Positions 36,353-45,491 of a stretch of 54,215 nt of DNA are shown piece after piece (the stretch's first letter is position 1; each line of letters opens with the position of its first letter). This DNA comes from Azohydromonas lata NBRC 102462 (lineage in GTDB: Bacteria > Pseudomonadota > Gammaproteobacteria > Burkholderiales > Burkholderiaceae_C), in assembly GCF_001571085.1 (NCBI RefSeq), contig NZ_BCTC01000039.1, forward strand, positions 1 to 54,215. Direction: 5' to 3'. Under the pieces are notes generated by a model, which had not been told where the DNA came from, did no database searches, and saw only the letters and a list, made by a program, of their open reading frames with translations. Made by a program: the position numbers and the translations under genes.

Positions 36353-37150
36353 TCATGCAGGCAAATCGAGTCGAACGAAACCTTCACGTTGAAGGCTGAG
36401 AACTTGTGCCCGCAGTGGCCCCAAACCGTCTAGCTCCCAATCCGTCAGCACATACCGCCAAATACCGGGAGCCATTTCCTCGCTGCCGGGCCGGTGAGTA
36501 TGGCCATGCACCAGTGCACTGCACTGAACATGGGTCAACCATTCAAGCGCGGTTTGAGTATCAACGTCTACCCAACTCTCCGGCATGCGCTGGTGTTTTC
36601 GGCTGGCATCACGCATGGCTGCGGCAATGGCACACCGTTGCTGCAGGGGTTTGGCGAGAAAATCCGATTGCCATTCTGGGTTTCGTACCAGAGAACGGAA
36701 TCTCAGATATTCAACATCGCCGAGGCAAAGCAAATCGCCATGCGACAGCATGATGCGCTGTCCAAATGCGGAGATGACCGTCGGATCATTCAGAAAATGA
36801 ATGCCGCAAAAATCAGATTGGTTTGATCCAAACAGAAAATCACGGTTGCCGGCCATGAAACCCAACCACCGCGTCTGAGCTGCTTCTCGCAAGATGCTTA
36901 GGGCGTCGGCTGCAAAACCTGGCTGAGCGGCCACGTCGTCACCAATCCAGGCCTCGAAAAGATCGCCCAGAATGAACAAGGCTTGCGCTGGAGTTTGTCT
37001 GACAAAATCAGCCCAAACCTGAAAGGTCCGGGGTCGCGTCGAATCCAGGTGCAAATCACTGATGAAATCGATGCGATCCCATTCAGCGGGTGCTGCCAGA
37101 AACTGAAAGGGCGGCAGCGTCCCGCTTGCCGCCCCTGATGGCGAAGTAAT
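36353..37150 (-). CDS. lpxH: UDP-2,3-diacylglucosamine diphosphatase LpxH, ATT start
   Basis: This lipid A biosynthesis phosphatase carries all metal motifs: DFISDLHL, FILGDLFEAWIGDD, GNRDFL, LSHGDLLC and HGHTHRP. The frame has no ATG, GTG or TTG before DFISDLHL; the first TTG (37054) lies within that motif. The best start is ATT at 37148-37150, overlapping the ppiB stop as TGATT and giving MTSPSGAASGTLPPFQ, a plausible N-terminus (265 residues). CTG at 37117 is an alternative. Composition belongs to the low-GC block. It could be a true weak start or a base error. Confidence 0.85.
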   Translation of the reverse strand: MTSPSGAASGTLPPFQFLAAPAEWDRIDFISDLHLDSTRPRTFQVWADFVRQTPAQALFILGDLFEAWIGDDVAAQPGFAADALSILREAAQTRWLGFMAGNRDFLFGSNQSDFCGIHFLNDPTVISAFGQRIMLSHGDLLCLGDVEYLRFRSLVRNPEWQSDFLAKPLQQRCAIAAAMRDASRKHQRMPESWVDVDTQTALEWLTHVQCSALVHGHTHRPGSEEMAPGIWRYVLTDWELDGLGPLRAQVLSLQREGFVRLDLPA

Positions 37151-37650
37151 CAGGCGACCTCGACCACGCTCTGGATCACGACGTCTTCCTTGGGCACGTC
37201 GCCATGGCCGCCACGGTTACCGGTGGCCACGCCTTCAATGGCATCCACCACTTCCGTACCCGATACGACCTTGCCAAACACGGCATAGCCCCAGCCGTCC
37301 TGAGAGCGGTCCTTGTCCAGAAAGCTGTTGCTCTTGGTGTTGATGAAAAACTGCGCCGTGGCCGAGTGCGGCGCCATGGTGCGGGCCATGGCGAGGGTGT
37401 ACTTCTCGTTGCGCAGGCCGTTGGCGCTCTCGTTGTTGATGGGCGCGCCGGTGGGCTTTTGCTTCATGCCAGGTTCAAAACCGCCGCCCTGAATCATGAA
37501 ACCCTTGATGACGCGGTGGAACACGGTGCCGTCGTAGTGGCCGGCACGCACGTAATTCAGAAAGTTTTCCACGCTCGCGGGTGCCTTGGCGTCGTCCAGC
37601 TCGATGCGGATCACGCCGGCACTGGTGGTCATTTCAACGGTCTTGGTCAT
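37150..37650 (-). CDS. ppiB: Cytoplasmic peptidyl-prolyl isomerase (cyclophilin)
   Basis: The 166-residue cyclophilin has [34 protein letters not shown] and QFFINTKSN, the active-site Arg, Phe and Gln region. It lacks a signal peptide, so it acts in the cytoplasm, speeding proline cis-trans isomerisation. The ATG at 37650 lies three bases after the ppiA stop. Its own stop overlaps the lpxH ATT start. Confidence 0.94.
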   Translation of the reverse strand: MTKTVEMTTSAGVIRIELDDAKAPASVENFLNYVRAGHYDGTVFHRVIKGFMIQGGGFEPGMKQKPTGAPINNESANGLRNEKYTLAMARTMAPHSATAQFFINTKSNSFLDKDRSQDGWGYAVFGKVVSGTEVVDAIEGVATGNRGGHGDVPKEDVVIQSVVEVA

Positions 37651-37652
37651 AG

Positions 37653-38222
37653 TCACTTCTCTACGGTTGCTTTGTTGATCAGCACCGGCTGCAGCGGTAC
37701 GTCTTGGTGCGGGCCTTTGTTGCCGGTGGGCACTTGACGAATCTTGTCCACGACATCCATGCCCGCCACCACCTTGCCGAAGACAGCGTAGCCGTTGCCG
37801 TCACGGGCATTGGGCTGGTCCAGGAAGGTGTTGTCCACGACATTGATGAAGAACTGTGCCGTGGCCGAGTCGGCCACCATGGTACGCGCCATGGCGACGC
37901 TGCCTCGTACATTGGACAAGCCGTTGCGGCTTTCCAGCGGGATGGGCGCGCGGGTGGCCTTTTCCTTCAGGTCCGGCTGCATGCCGCCGCTCTGGACCAT
38001 GAAATCCTTGATGACGCGGTGGAACACGGTGCCGTCGTAGTGGCCCGCGCGCACGTACTGCAGGAAGTTGTCCACCGTCTTGGGCGCCTTCTCCGGCGCC
38101 AGCTCGATGACGACGTCGCCCATCGAGGTCTGCAACTTGACCTTTTGAGCCCAGGCGGCTGGGGTGGCTGCGCATAGGGCAGAGGCCAGGGTGAAGGCGG
38201 CAAGAGCGGCGAGTCGCGTCAT
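37653..38222 (-). CDS. ppiA: Periplasmic peptidyl-prolyl isomerase (cyclophilin)
   Basis: The 189-residue paralogue of the next gene has a signal peptide ([20 protein letters not shown]), so it works in the periplasm on exported proteins. Active-site segments are [15 protein letters not shown] and [13 protein letters not shown]. The two cyclophilin genes probably arose by tandem duplication and are co-transcribed with lpxH and mtfA. It is divergent from cysS. Confidence 0.93.
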   Translation of the reverse strand: MTRLAALAAFTLASALCAATPAAWAQKVKLQTSMGDVVIELAPEKAPKTVDNFLQYVRAGHYDGTVFHRVIKDFMVQSGGMQPDLKEKATRAPIPLESRNGLSNVRGSVAMARTMVADSATAQFFINVVDNTFLDQPNARDGNGYAVFGKVVAGMDVVDKIRQVPTGNKGPHQDVPLQPVLINKATVEK

Positions 38223-38350
38223 AGGTGAGGGCGTCCTTGGCTATACTGCCCCGATTCTACTGAAGCCCCCGGCGCCCCTTTCCCGGCCGGCGCCTGCTGG
38301 GCGGGCCGTGCCTGGAACGTTCTCCGGCGCCTGCTGTCGCCCTCCCGTCG

Positions 38351-39730
38351 ATGACCCTTCGCATCTTCAATACGCTCACCCGCCAGGTCGAGCCCTTCAC
38401 GCCCATTGAGCCTTCACGCGTGCGCATGTACGTGTGCGGCATGACGATTTACGACCTTTGCCACGTTGGGCATGCACGCATGATGATGGCGTTCGACGTC
38501 GTGAGCCGCTGGCTGCGCGCCAGCGGGTATGACGTGGTCTACGTTCGCAACATCACCGACATCGACGACAAGATCATCCGCCGCGCGCTGGAACGCGGCA
38601 TCTCCATCCGGCAGTTGACGGACGAGATGATTGTGGCCATGCACGAGGACGTGGGCGCCATTGGCATTGAGCCGCCGACACATGAGCCCCGCGCCACCGA
38701 GTACGTGCCGCAGATGCTCAGCATGATTCAGCGCCTGGAGGACAAGGGGCTGGCCTACCGCGCCGCTGGTGGCGACGTCAACTTCGCCGTGCGCAAGTTC
38801 CCCGGCTACGGAAAGCTCTCCGGCAAATCGCTGGACGAGCTGCGTGCCGGCGAGCGCGTGGCGGTACTCGAAGGCAAGGAGGATCCGCTGGACTTCGTGC
38901 TGTGGAAAGCCGCCAAGGCCGAGGAGCCGGCGGACGCCAAGTACGCCAGTGATTTCGGCCCTGGACGTCCGGGTTGGCACATCGAGTGCTCTGCCATGAG
39001 TTGCGCGCTGTTGGGCGAGCACTTCGACATCCACGGCGGCGGCATGGACCTGCAGTTCCCTCACCACGAGAACGAAATCGCGCAAAGCGAAGGCGCCACG
39101 GGGCAGACTTTCGTCAACGTGTGGATGCACAACGGCTTCCTCAACGTCGACAACGAGAAGATGTCCAAGTCGCTGGGCAACTTCTTCACCATCCGCGATG
39201 TCCTCAAGAGCTTCGACGGCGAGACGGTGCGCTTCTTCATGCTGCGCACCCACTACCGCAGCCCGTTCAACTTCAGCGACGCCAACCTGGAAGACGCCCG
39301 CGGCGCGCTGCGCCGCCTCTATACGGCGCTCTCCAGCTTGGAGGACGTACCGGCGCTTGCTGCCATCGACTGGAACCAGCCGCAGGCTGCGGCCTTCCGG
39401 GCCGCGATGGACGAAGACTTCAACACGCCCGGCGCCGTGGCCGTGCTGTTCGAGCTGGCCGGCGAGGTCAACCGCAGCCGCAGCGTGGAAGCCGCCGCGC
39501 TGCTCAAGGCGTTGGGCGCCATCCTGGGGCTGCTGCAGCAGTCGCCGCGCGCCTTCCTGCAAGGCGGCAGCGGCCTGGACGATGCCGAAATCCAGCGGCT
39601 GATCGAGCAACGCGCGGCTGCCAAAAAGGCACGTGACTTCGCCGCGGCCGACGCCATCCGCCGCGAGTTGGCCGAGCGCGGCATCGTGCTGCAGGACTCG
39701 CCGCAGGGCACGACCTGGGTGAAGGCCTGA
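38351..39730 (+). CDS. cysS: Cysteinyl-tRNA synthetase
   Basis: The 459-residue class I synthetase has [18 protein letters not shown] (zinc Cys and HIGH-type motif), [10 protein letters not shown] and [12 protein letters not shown] (further zinc ligands) and KMSKSLGNF. The length is standard. A TATACT -10-like element at 38239-38244 lies about 100 bases upstream. The stop directly abuts the ATG of the glycosylase gene. Confidence 0.97.
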   Translation: MTLRIFNTLTRQVEPFTPIEPSRVRMYVCGMTIYDLCHVGHARMMMAFDVVSRWLRASGYDVVYVRNITDIDDKIIRRALERGISIRQLTDEMIVAMHEDVGAIGIEPPTHEPRATEYVPQMLSMIQRLEDKGLAYRAAGGDVNFAVRKFPGYGKLSGKSLDELRAGERVAVLEGKEDPLDFVLWKAAKAEEPADAKYASDFGPGRPGWHIECSAMSCALLGEHFDIHGGGMDLQFPHHENEIAQSEGATGQTFVNVWMHNGFLNVDNEKMSKSLGNFFTIRDVLKSFDGETVRFFMLRTHYRSPFNFSDANLEDARGALRRLYTALSSLEDVPALAAIDWNQPQAAAFRAAMDEDFNTPGAVAVLFELAGEVNRSRSVEAAALLKALGAILGLLQQSPRAFLQGGSGLDDAEIQRLIEQRAAAKKARDFAAADAIRRELAERGIVLQDSPQGTTWVKA

Positions 39731-40381
39731 ATGGTGCGTCCGGCCGCCGCGGTCACGCCTGCCTATTGGGACGAGGCGTGCAAACACCTCGCCAAACGCG
39801 ACCGGGTGATGCGCAAGCTCATTCCGCAGTTCGGCGAAGCCCGGCTGCAGTGCCGGGGCGATGCTTTCACCACGCTGGCGCGCTCCATCGTCGGCCAGCA
39901 AATCTCGGTACGCGCCGCGCAAGCGGTGTGGGAGCGCTTTGCGGCGCTGGCCGGCGGGCGCTCGAATAAACTTCAGCCCGCTGCCGTGCTGGCCCTGGAA
40001 GTGCCTGCCATGCGCGAAGCGGGTTTGTCAGCGCGCAAGGTGGAATACCTTCGCGACCTGGCCACGCACTTTTCCGACGGTACGGTTCACGTACGTCAAT
40101 GGCAGCAGATGGACGATGAGGCCATCATCGAGGAACTCGTCGCCGTGCGCGGCATCGGCCGCTGGACGGCGGAGATGTTCCTGATCTTTCACCTCATGCG
40201 CCCAAACGTGCTGCCGCTGGACGACGTTGGGCTGTTGCGCGGCATCAGCCTCAACTATTTCAGCGGCGAGCCGGTCTCACGAGCCGAGGCCCGTGAAGTC
40301 GGCGATGCTTGGTCTCCGTACCGGTCGGTGGCCACGTGGTACCTGTGGCGCAGCCTGGATCCGGTTCCCGTCGAGTACTGA
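39731..40381 (+). CDS. DNA-3-methyladenine glycosylase (HhH-GPD, AlkA-like)
   Basis: The 216-residue base-excision enzyme has TTLARSIVGQQISVRAA and the helix-hairpin-helix VRGIGRWTAEMFLIFHLMRP followed by the catalytic Asp in VLPLDDVGL. It removes alkylated bases. It lacks the N-terminal domain of E. coli AlkA, like many short bacterial forms. It starts immediately after the cysS stop and lies 24 bases before accA. Confidence 0.9.
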   Translation: MVRPAAAVTPAYWDEACKHLAKRDRVMRKLIPQFGEARLQCRGDAFTTLARSIVGQQISVRAAQAVWERFAALAGGRSNKLQPAAVLALEVPAMREAGLSARKVEYLRDLATHFSDGTVHVRQWQQMDDEAIIEELVAVRGIGRWTAEMFLIFHLMRPNVLPLDDVGLLRGISLNYFSGEPVSRAEAREVGDAWSPYRSVATWYLWRSLDPVPVEY

Positions 40382-40405
40382 GAGTCGGCCAGGGTAGGAA
40401 TTCTT

Positions 40406-41377
40406 ATGAGCAAAAAACACTTCCTCGAATTCGAACAGTCCGTTGCCGAGCTGGAAGGCAAGATCGAGGAGCTGCGCTACGTGCAGACCGAGTCGGCCGT
40501 GGACATTTCCGAGGAAATCGAGCGGCTGCAGAAGAAGAGCCTGCAGCTCACCAAGGACATCTACGCCAACCTCACGCCGTGGCAGGTCACGCAGATCGCC
40601 CGCCACCCGCAGCGCCCGTACACGCTGGACTACATCGGCGAGACCTTCACCGACTTTCAGGAGCTGCACGGCGATCGGCACTATGCGGATGACCAGTCCA
40701 TCGTCGGTGGCCTGGCGCGCTTCAACGGCCAGGCCTGCATGGTGCTGGGCCACCAGAAGGGCCGCGACACCAAGGAGCGCGCCGCGCGCAACTTCGGCAT
40801 GAGCCGCCCCGAGGGTTACCGCAAGGCCCTGCGGCTGATGAAGCTGGCCGAGAAGTTCGGCCTGCCAGTGTTCACCTTCGTGGACACGCCGGGTGCGTAC
40901 CCCGGCATCGGCGCCGAGGAGCGTGGCCAGTCGGAAGCCATAGGCCGCAACATCTACGAGATGGCGCAACTGGAAGTGCCCATCATCACCACCATCATCG
41001 GCGAGGGTGGCTCCGGTGGTGCGCTGGCCATCAGCGTCGCGGACCAGGTGCTGATGCTGCAGTTCTCCGTCTACTCCGTGATTTCGCCGGAAGGATGCGC
41101 TTCCATTCTGTGGAAGACGGCCGAGCGCGCCTCCGACGCCGCCGAAGCGCTGGGCATTACCGCGCACCGGCTCAAGGCCCTGGGTCTAATCGACAAGATC
41201 GTGAGCGAGCCCGTGGGTGGCGCACACCGCGACACGCGCCACATGGCCGCCACGCTCAAGCGCGCGCTCAACGATGCGCTGCGCCAAGTGGTGGACCTCA
41301 AGCCGCGCGAACTGCTGCAGCGCCGCTATGAGCGGCTGCAGTCCTATGGCCGCTTCACCGACACCACCGAACGCTGA
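40406..41377 (+). CDS. accA: Acetyl-CoA carboxylase carboxyltransferase subunit alpha
   Basis: The 323-residue protein has an N-terminal helical region, then the carboxyltransferase core with [40 protein letters not shown] and [18 protein letters not shown]. It pairs with AccD to make malonyl-CoA for fatty acid synthesis. The GTAGGA ribosome site precedes the ATG. Its end overlaps the tilS start by 32 bases. Confidence 0.97.
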   Translation: MSKKHFLEFEQSVAELEGKIEELRYVQTESAVDISEEIERLQKKSLQLTKDIYANLTPWQVTQIARHPQRPYTLDYIGETFTDFQELHGDRHYADDQSIVGGLARFNGQACMVLGHQKGRDTKERAARNFGMSRPEGYRKALRLMKLAEKFGLPVFTFVDTPGAYPGIGAEERGQSEAIGRNIYEMAQLEVPIITTIIGEGGSGGALAISVADQVLMLQFSVYSVISPEGCASILWKTAERASDAAEALGITAHRLKALGLIDKIVSEPVGGAHRDTRHMAATLKRALNDALRQVVDLKPRELLQRRYERLQSYGRFTDTTER

Positions 41378-42677
41378 CAGTCCCTGCGTCGCCGTCGCCA
41401 CCAGCGGCGGCCGCGACTCCACCGCGCTGCTCCACGCCACTGCCCACGCCGCACAGGTGCAGGGACTGCGCGTCGTGGCGCTGCACGTGCACCATGGCCT
41501 GCAAACCGTAGCGGACGCCTGGGTTGAGAACCTGCAGGCCCAGTGCCGGGAATGGGCTTCGCAAGGCCTGCCGGTGGAGTTGCGCTGGTGCCGGCTAGAA
41601 GGCCGTCCCGCACGGGGTGAAAGCGTGGAAGCCTGGGCACGCAACGGCCGCTACGCGGCCTTGGCCCGCATGGCCGGCGAGGCCGGCGCTCACATCGTCC
41701 TGCTGGCGCACCATCGCCGCGACCAGGCCGAGACTTTCGTGTTGCAGGCCCTGCGCGGCGGCGGCGCCGCCGGGCTGGCGTCCATGCCGCGCGAGGCGTG
41801 GCGTGATGGCATTTGCTGGGTGCGCCCGTGGCTGCAGTTGTCCCGCGAGGCCATCGAGGCCTACGTGGATGCGCACGGCCTGGTGTTCGTTGAAGACCCC
41901 AGCAACGAAGACCACGGTTTTGCGCGCAACCGCTTGCGCCACCAAGTGATGCCGGCACTCAGCGCAGCCTTCCCTGAAGCCGAGCAATCGCTGGCTGCGG
42001 CGGCGCGCCAGGCGCAGCAGGCGCGCGAATGCTTGGCCGCGCTGGCGGACATTGACCTGCAGCGGGCGGTCCAGGACGACAAGTTGCGCATTGGCGATGT
42101 CACGGCCTTGCCGCCGGCCCGCCAGGTGAACCTGCTGCGGCACTGGCTGTGGCAGCGCTGCGGGCGCGGCGCGAGCGAAACCCTGTTGCAGCGTCTGGTG
42201 CGGGAACTGCCCGGCGAGCCGCCGGCGTCCTGGCCCGCGGGCGAACATGTGCTGCACCGCTACCGCGGGCTGCTGAGATGTGAAGCGGCCGGGCAGGGGA
42301 CGGAGATGGCGGCGGATGCTTCGCCTTGTGCCGTTTCGCTGCCGGAGCCGGGCCGGTACCGGCTCGAAGGGTGGCCCGGCTGGCTGGAAGTCACGCCGGT
42401 ATCCGGGCGTGGTGTGAGTCCACGGCAACTGCAGAACTGCCTGGCGCAGCCCCGGCAGGGCGGCGAGCAATTTCAATTGAAGCCTCGCGGCATTCCCCGC
42501 AGCCTGAAGAAGCAATACCAGGCCGAAGGCGTGCCGGCGTGGCGGCGCAGCGGGCCCTTGCTGTGGTTGGGCAGCGACTTGTTGTTTGTCCCGGGTTTGG
42601 GCATCGATGCGCGGCAATGGGCGCCCAACGGGGAAGTGCAGTGGGCACTGGAATGGGTGGCTGACGGGGCCGGCTAG
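41346..42677 (+). CDS. tilS: tRNA(Ile)-lysidine synthase
   Basis: The 443-residue enzyme modifies C34 of tRNA-Ile(CAU) to lysidine. The PP-loop [14 protein letters not shown] sits near residue 19, with [28 protein letters not shown] and [19 protein letters not shown] as in TilS. The C-terminal half holds the TilS-specific domains ([21 protein letters not shown]). The start inside accA at 41346 is the only ATG leaving the P-loop intact. Confidence 0.92.
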   Translation: MAASPTPPNADSPCVAVATSGGRDSTALLHATAHAAQVQGLRVVALHVHHGLQTVADAWVENLQAQCREWASQGLPVELRWCRLEGRPARGESVEAWARNGRYAALARMAGEAGAHIVLLAHHRRDQAETFVLQALRGGGAAGLASMPREAWRDGICWVRPWLQLSREAIEAYVDAHGLVFVEDPSNEDHGFARNRLRHQVMPALSAAFPEAEQSLAAAARQAQQARECLAALADIDLQRAVQDDKLRIGDVTALPPARQVNLLRHWLWQRCGRGASETLLQRLVRELPGEPPASWPAGEHVLHRYRGLLRCEAAGQGTEMAADASPCAVSLPEPGRYRLEGWPGWLEVTPVSGRGVSPRQLQNCLAQPRQGGEQFQLKPRGIPRSLKKQYQAEGVPAWRRSGPLLWLGSDLLFVPGLGIDARQWAPNGEVQWALEWVADGAG

Positions 42678-42737
42678 AATCGCGGGTTCGCGGGCCGATG
42701 GTGCCTCGCGGCAAACACCGGGCCTGTTTCAAACACC

Positions 42738-44012
42738 ATGGCATTGATCGTTCACAAGTACGGCGGTACGTCGATGGGCTCCACGGAGCGCATCCGCAAC
42801 GTCGCCAAGCGCGTCGCCAAATGGGCGCGTGCCGGCCACCAGATGGTGGTCGTCCCCTCCGCAATGAGCGGCGAAACCAACCGCCTGCTTGGGCTGGCCA
42901 AGGAGCTTTCGCCCAAACAGACTTCCTCGGCGCTGCTGCGCGAGCTCGACATGATTGCCGCCACGGGCGAGCAGGTGTCGGTGGGTCTGCTGGCCATCGC
43001 GCTGCAGGCCGAAGGCATGGAGGCCATCAGCTACACCGGTTGGCAAGTGCCGGTGCAGACCGATTCGGCCTACACCAAGGCGCGCATCCAGAGCATCGAC
43101 GACGCCCGCGTGCGCGCCGACCTCGAAGCCGGCCGCGTGGTGATCATCACCGGTTTCCAGGGCATCGACTCCGACGGCCACATCACGACGCTGGGCCGTG
43201 GCGGCTCGGACACCTCGGCGGTGGCCGTGGCGGCGGCGATGAAGGCCCACGAGTGCCTGATCTACACGGACGTCGACGGCGTCTACACCACCGACCCGCG
43301 CATCGTGGCCGAGGCCCGGCGCCTGTCCACCATCAGCTTCGAAGAGATGCTGGAGATGGCCAGCCTGGGCTCCAAGGTGCTGCAGATCCGCTCGGTGGAG
43401 TTCGCGGGCAAGTACCGCGTACCGCTGCGCGTGCTCTCCAGCTTCACGCCCTGGGATATTGATATCGAAGAGGAAGCCAGCTCCGGCACCCTGATCACCT
43501 TCGAGGAAGACGAAAAGATGGAACAAGCCGTTGTCTCCGGCATCGCGTTCAACCGCGATGAGGCCAAGATCACCGTCATGGGCGTGCCCGACAAGCCCGG
43601 CATCGCTTACCAGATTCTGGGCGCCGTGGCCGAGGCCAACATCGACGTCGACGTGATCATCCAGAACGTGTCGCACGACGGGAAGACCGACTTCTCCTTC
43701 ACCGTGCACCGCAACGACTACCAGCGCACCATCGACCTGCTGCAAAACCAGGTCGCGCCGTCCACCGGTGCCACGCAAGTCCTGGGCGACACCAAGATCT
43801 GCAAGGTGAGCATTGTCGGCATCGGCATGCGCAGCCACGCCGGCGTGGCCAGCAAGATGTTCCGCGCCCTGAGCGACGAGGGCATCAACATCCAGATGAT
43901 CACCACCAGCGAGATCAAGACCAGCGTCGTGATCGACGAGAAGTACATGGAGTTGGCCGTGCGCGCGCTGCACCGCGCCTTCGAGCTGGATCAGGAACCG
44001 GTTGCGGCCTGA
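42738..44012 (+). CDS. lysC: Aspartate kinase
   Basis: The 424-residue kinase has KYGGTSMGS at the N-terminus, GRGGSDTSAVA and YTDVDGVYTTDPRIV in the catalytic domain, and two ACT domains at the C-terminus (AKITVMGVPDKPGIAYQILG; CKVSIVGIGMRSHAGVASKM). This monofunctional form is usually inhibited by lysine plus threonine. It feeds the Lys/Thr/Met pathways. A TAGAAT element lies at 42675-42680. Confidence 0.97.
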   Translation: MALIVHKYGGTSMGSTERIRNVAKRVAKWARAGHQMVVVPSAMSGETNRLLGLAKELSPKQTSSALLRELDMIAATGEQVSVGLLAIALQAEGMEAISYTGWQVPVQTDSAYTKARIQSIDDARVRADLEAGRVVIITGFQGIDSDGHITTLGRGGSDTSAVAVAAAMKAHECLIYTDVDGVYTTDPRIVAEARRLSTISFEEMLEMASLGSKVLQIRSVEFAGKYRVPLRVLSSFTPWDIDIEEEASSGTLITFEEDEKMEQAVVSGIAFNRDEAKITVMGVPDKPGIAYQILGAVAEANIDVDVIIQNVSHDGKTDFSFTVHRNDYQRTIDLLQNQVAPSTGATQVLGDTKICKVSIVGIGMRSHAGVASKMFRALSDEGINIQMITTSEIKTSVVIDEKYMELAVRALHRAFELDQEPVAA

Positions 44013-44030
44013 TAAAAATGCGCAGGGGGC

Positions 44031-44060
44031 TTGCGAAAGCTGAAAAGACCCTGCTAGAAT
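44031..44060 (+). promoter_or_regulatory. Promoter of tRNA-Ser
   Basis: TTGCGA (44031-44036), an 18-base spacer and TAGAAT (44055-44060) lie just before the tRNA, predicting a start within a few bases of its 5' end region. Confidence 0.6.
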
Positions 44061-44072
44061 CTGAGCTTCGCT

Positions 44073-44165
44073 GGAGTCGTGACCGAGTGGCCGAAGGTGC
44101 TCCCCTGCTAAGGGAGTATGCGGGCAAAACCTGCATCGAGGGTTCGAATCCCTCCGACTCCGCCA
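44073..44165 (+). tRNA. tRNA-Ser (anticodon GCU)
   Basis: The acceptor arms GGAGTCG (44073-44079) and CGACTCC (44155-44161) pair fully and are followed by G and an encoded CCA (44163-44165). The anticodon loop in CTCCCCTGCTAAGGGAG reads GCT, decoding AGC/AGU. The long variable arm (GTATGCGGGCAAAACCTGCAT) is the class II mark of tRNA-Ser, and GGTTCGAATCC is the T-loop. It is followed by a strong terminator. Confidence 0.97.
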
Positions 44166-44175
44166 AAACAGCATG

Positions 44176-44210
44176 AGACCGAAGGTTCCGTAAGGGCCTT
44201 CGGTCTTTTT
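44176..44210 (+). terminator. Intrinsic terminator after tRNA-Ser
   Basis: Arms 44176-44185 (agaccgaagg) and 44197-44206 pair perfectly over ten bases with an 11-base loop. The T-run ending at 44210 begins within the last base pairs. Confidence 0.9.
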
Positions 44211-44246
44211 GCTTTTGGGCGAGGTTTTCTGAGTCCGCAGCCTACT

Positions 44247-44278
44247 GGGACTGGGTTCTATGGGGACTGGGTTCTATG
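44247..44278. repeat. Two tandem copies of a 16-bp unit
   Basis: GGGACTGGGTTCTATG occurs twice back to back (44247-44262 and 44263-44278) without mismatch, between the tRNA terminator and the end of the DUF72 gene. It looks like a recent slippage duplication. Confidence 0.85.
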
Positions 44279-44288
44279 TGCCGGTTTC

Positions 44289-45308
44289 TCAGGCTGGCAG
44301 CGCGGCCAGTGCGCGCGCCAGCTCCAGCACGGAGCAGGGCGCACAGCCCTCAGCCTTGTTGTTCACGGTCACGTAGACGCTGTGGCCGGCGGACAAGGTG
44401 CCGGCCATCACTTTCACCAGCCCTTGGCGAGTGGGCAAATCCGGTGCGACGAGCTTGTCGAAGGGCGCCCAACGATCCTTGGCGCCGGCATAGCTTTGGC
44501 CGAGCTGCAGGTTCCAACGGCAGACCAAGTCGCCAGGCCATGTGGCGCGCAGCATGGGCAGTTGCCGGTCTATGACGGGCATGCGGTCGTGCAGGCCCAC
44601 GCAGTAGCGCACGCCAAAGGCTTTCAGGTGAGCCGCCAGCCAGGGCTGCAGCAGTTCGGGGTCGCGCAACTCCAGCGCCAAGCGGCTGTCCGCGGGCAGT
44701 TCCGGCAGCAAGGCCTGCCACAAGCGCTCCAGTTGCTGCTCCAGCCGCAACGGGTCGTGCAACCAAGCCGGCGGCAAAGGAGAGAGCTGGAACACGAGCA
44801 CGCCCAGCTTGTCGCCCAGGCCTTGGACGGCCGGACGCAGGCATTGCTCCAGCGCCAGGCCCGGATCCAGGAAATTGGGATTGCTGCGCTCGGCACGGCC
44901 GCCGCCGTCACGCTGCACGGCGTCGCTGACCAGCGCCGCCGCCTTGACCACGAAGCGGAAGTGAGCCGGCACCTGCGCGCCCAGCGCCGCGTAGCCGGCG
45001 GCGTCCAGCGGCCGGTAGAAGGCGCGGTCCAGGCTCACCGTGCGCAGCAATGGATGCGCGGCGTAGGCCGGCAGACCTTCGCGCGACAGCCGTGCTTCCG
45101 GATACGCCTGCGCCCACACCAGGCCGGCCCAGCCGGTGAAATTCCAAGAAGAAGTCCCCAAGTGCAGCCGTCCTTGCCAGCGCTCGTTGAGCGCGTGCGC
45201 CAACTCCAGCCATTCGGACGAGGGCAGGGCCGGCAGCACCGCAGTCTTCTCGACTGCGGGCACGTCATCGAACAACAGTGATTGCAGCGATGCCTCTGAT
45301 TGCTTCAT
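44289..45308 (-). CDS. DUF72 (YecE-like) family protein
   Basis: The 339-residue protein has HLGTSSWNFTGWAGLVW, YPEARLSREGLPAYAAHP, VPAHFRFVVKAA, LALELRDPELL and HSVYVTVNNKAEGCAP, the consecutive blocks of the DUF72 TIM-barrel-like family. It carries an extra N-terminal region of about 40 residues. Its biochemical role is not established. The ATG at 45308 (MKQSEASLQS) is used rather than an upstream start. Confidence 0.85.
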   Translation of the reverse strand: MKQSEASLQSLLFDDVPAVEKTAVLPALPSSEWLELAHALNERWQGRLHLGTSSWNFTGWAGLVWAQAYPEARLSREGLPAYAAHPLLRTVSLDRAFYRPLDAAGYAALGAQVPAHFRFVVKAAALVSDAVQRDGGGRAERSNPNFLDPGLALEQCLRPAVQGLGDKLGVLVFQLSPLPPAWLHDPLRLEQQLERLWQALLPELPADSRLALELRDPELLQPWLAAHLKAFGVRYCVGLHDRMPVIDRQLPMLRATWPGDLVCRWNLQLGQSYAGAKDRWAPFDKLVAPDLPTRQGLVKVMAGTLSAGHSVYVTVNNKAEGCAPCSVLELARALAALPA

Positions 45309-45420
45309 GTGCCAAGCGTAGCGGGCCAAGAGTGTTGCTAAAGCGTGGGCAGGAAAGAGACCCGGAGTACTGCGGAGAGGACCGGAGCGTGGAAAGCAAG
45401 CAGGCTTCATCCCGCGGTGA

Positions 45421-45455
45421 ATGCGTTATTTAACATAATACGCATTGCCGTGGTT
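45421..45455. other. AT-rich palindromic patch with a XerD-type dif half-site
   Basis: Between the DUF72 and ankyrin genes an AT-rich 25-base stretch has inverted ends (atgcgt 45421-45426, acgcat 45440-45445). On the minus strand it contains TTATGTTAAAT (45428-45438), identical to the XerD arm of proteobacterial dif sites. The adjoining six bases (TGCGTA) match the E. coli dif centre TGTATA at four positions, but the XerC arm is not recognisable. It could be a half-site, a remnant or chance. Confidence 0.35.
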
Positions 45456-45491
45456 TTATGTGTGGAGCCGTAGAGGCCCCTGCACCGGCTG

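Noticed and set aside
36353-37054. Shorter LpxH starting at TTG 37054
   Set aside because: This start would remove the Asp of the first metal motif (DFISDLHL), so the enzyme would be non-functional.
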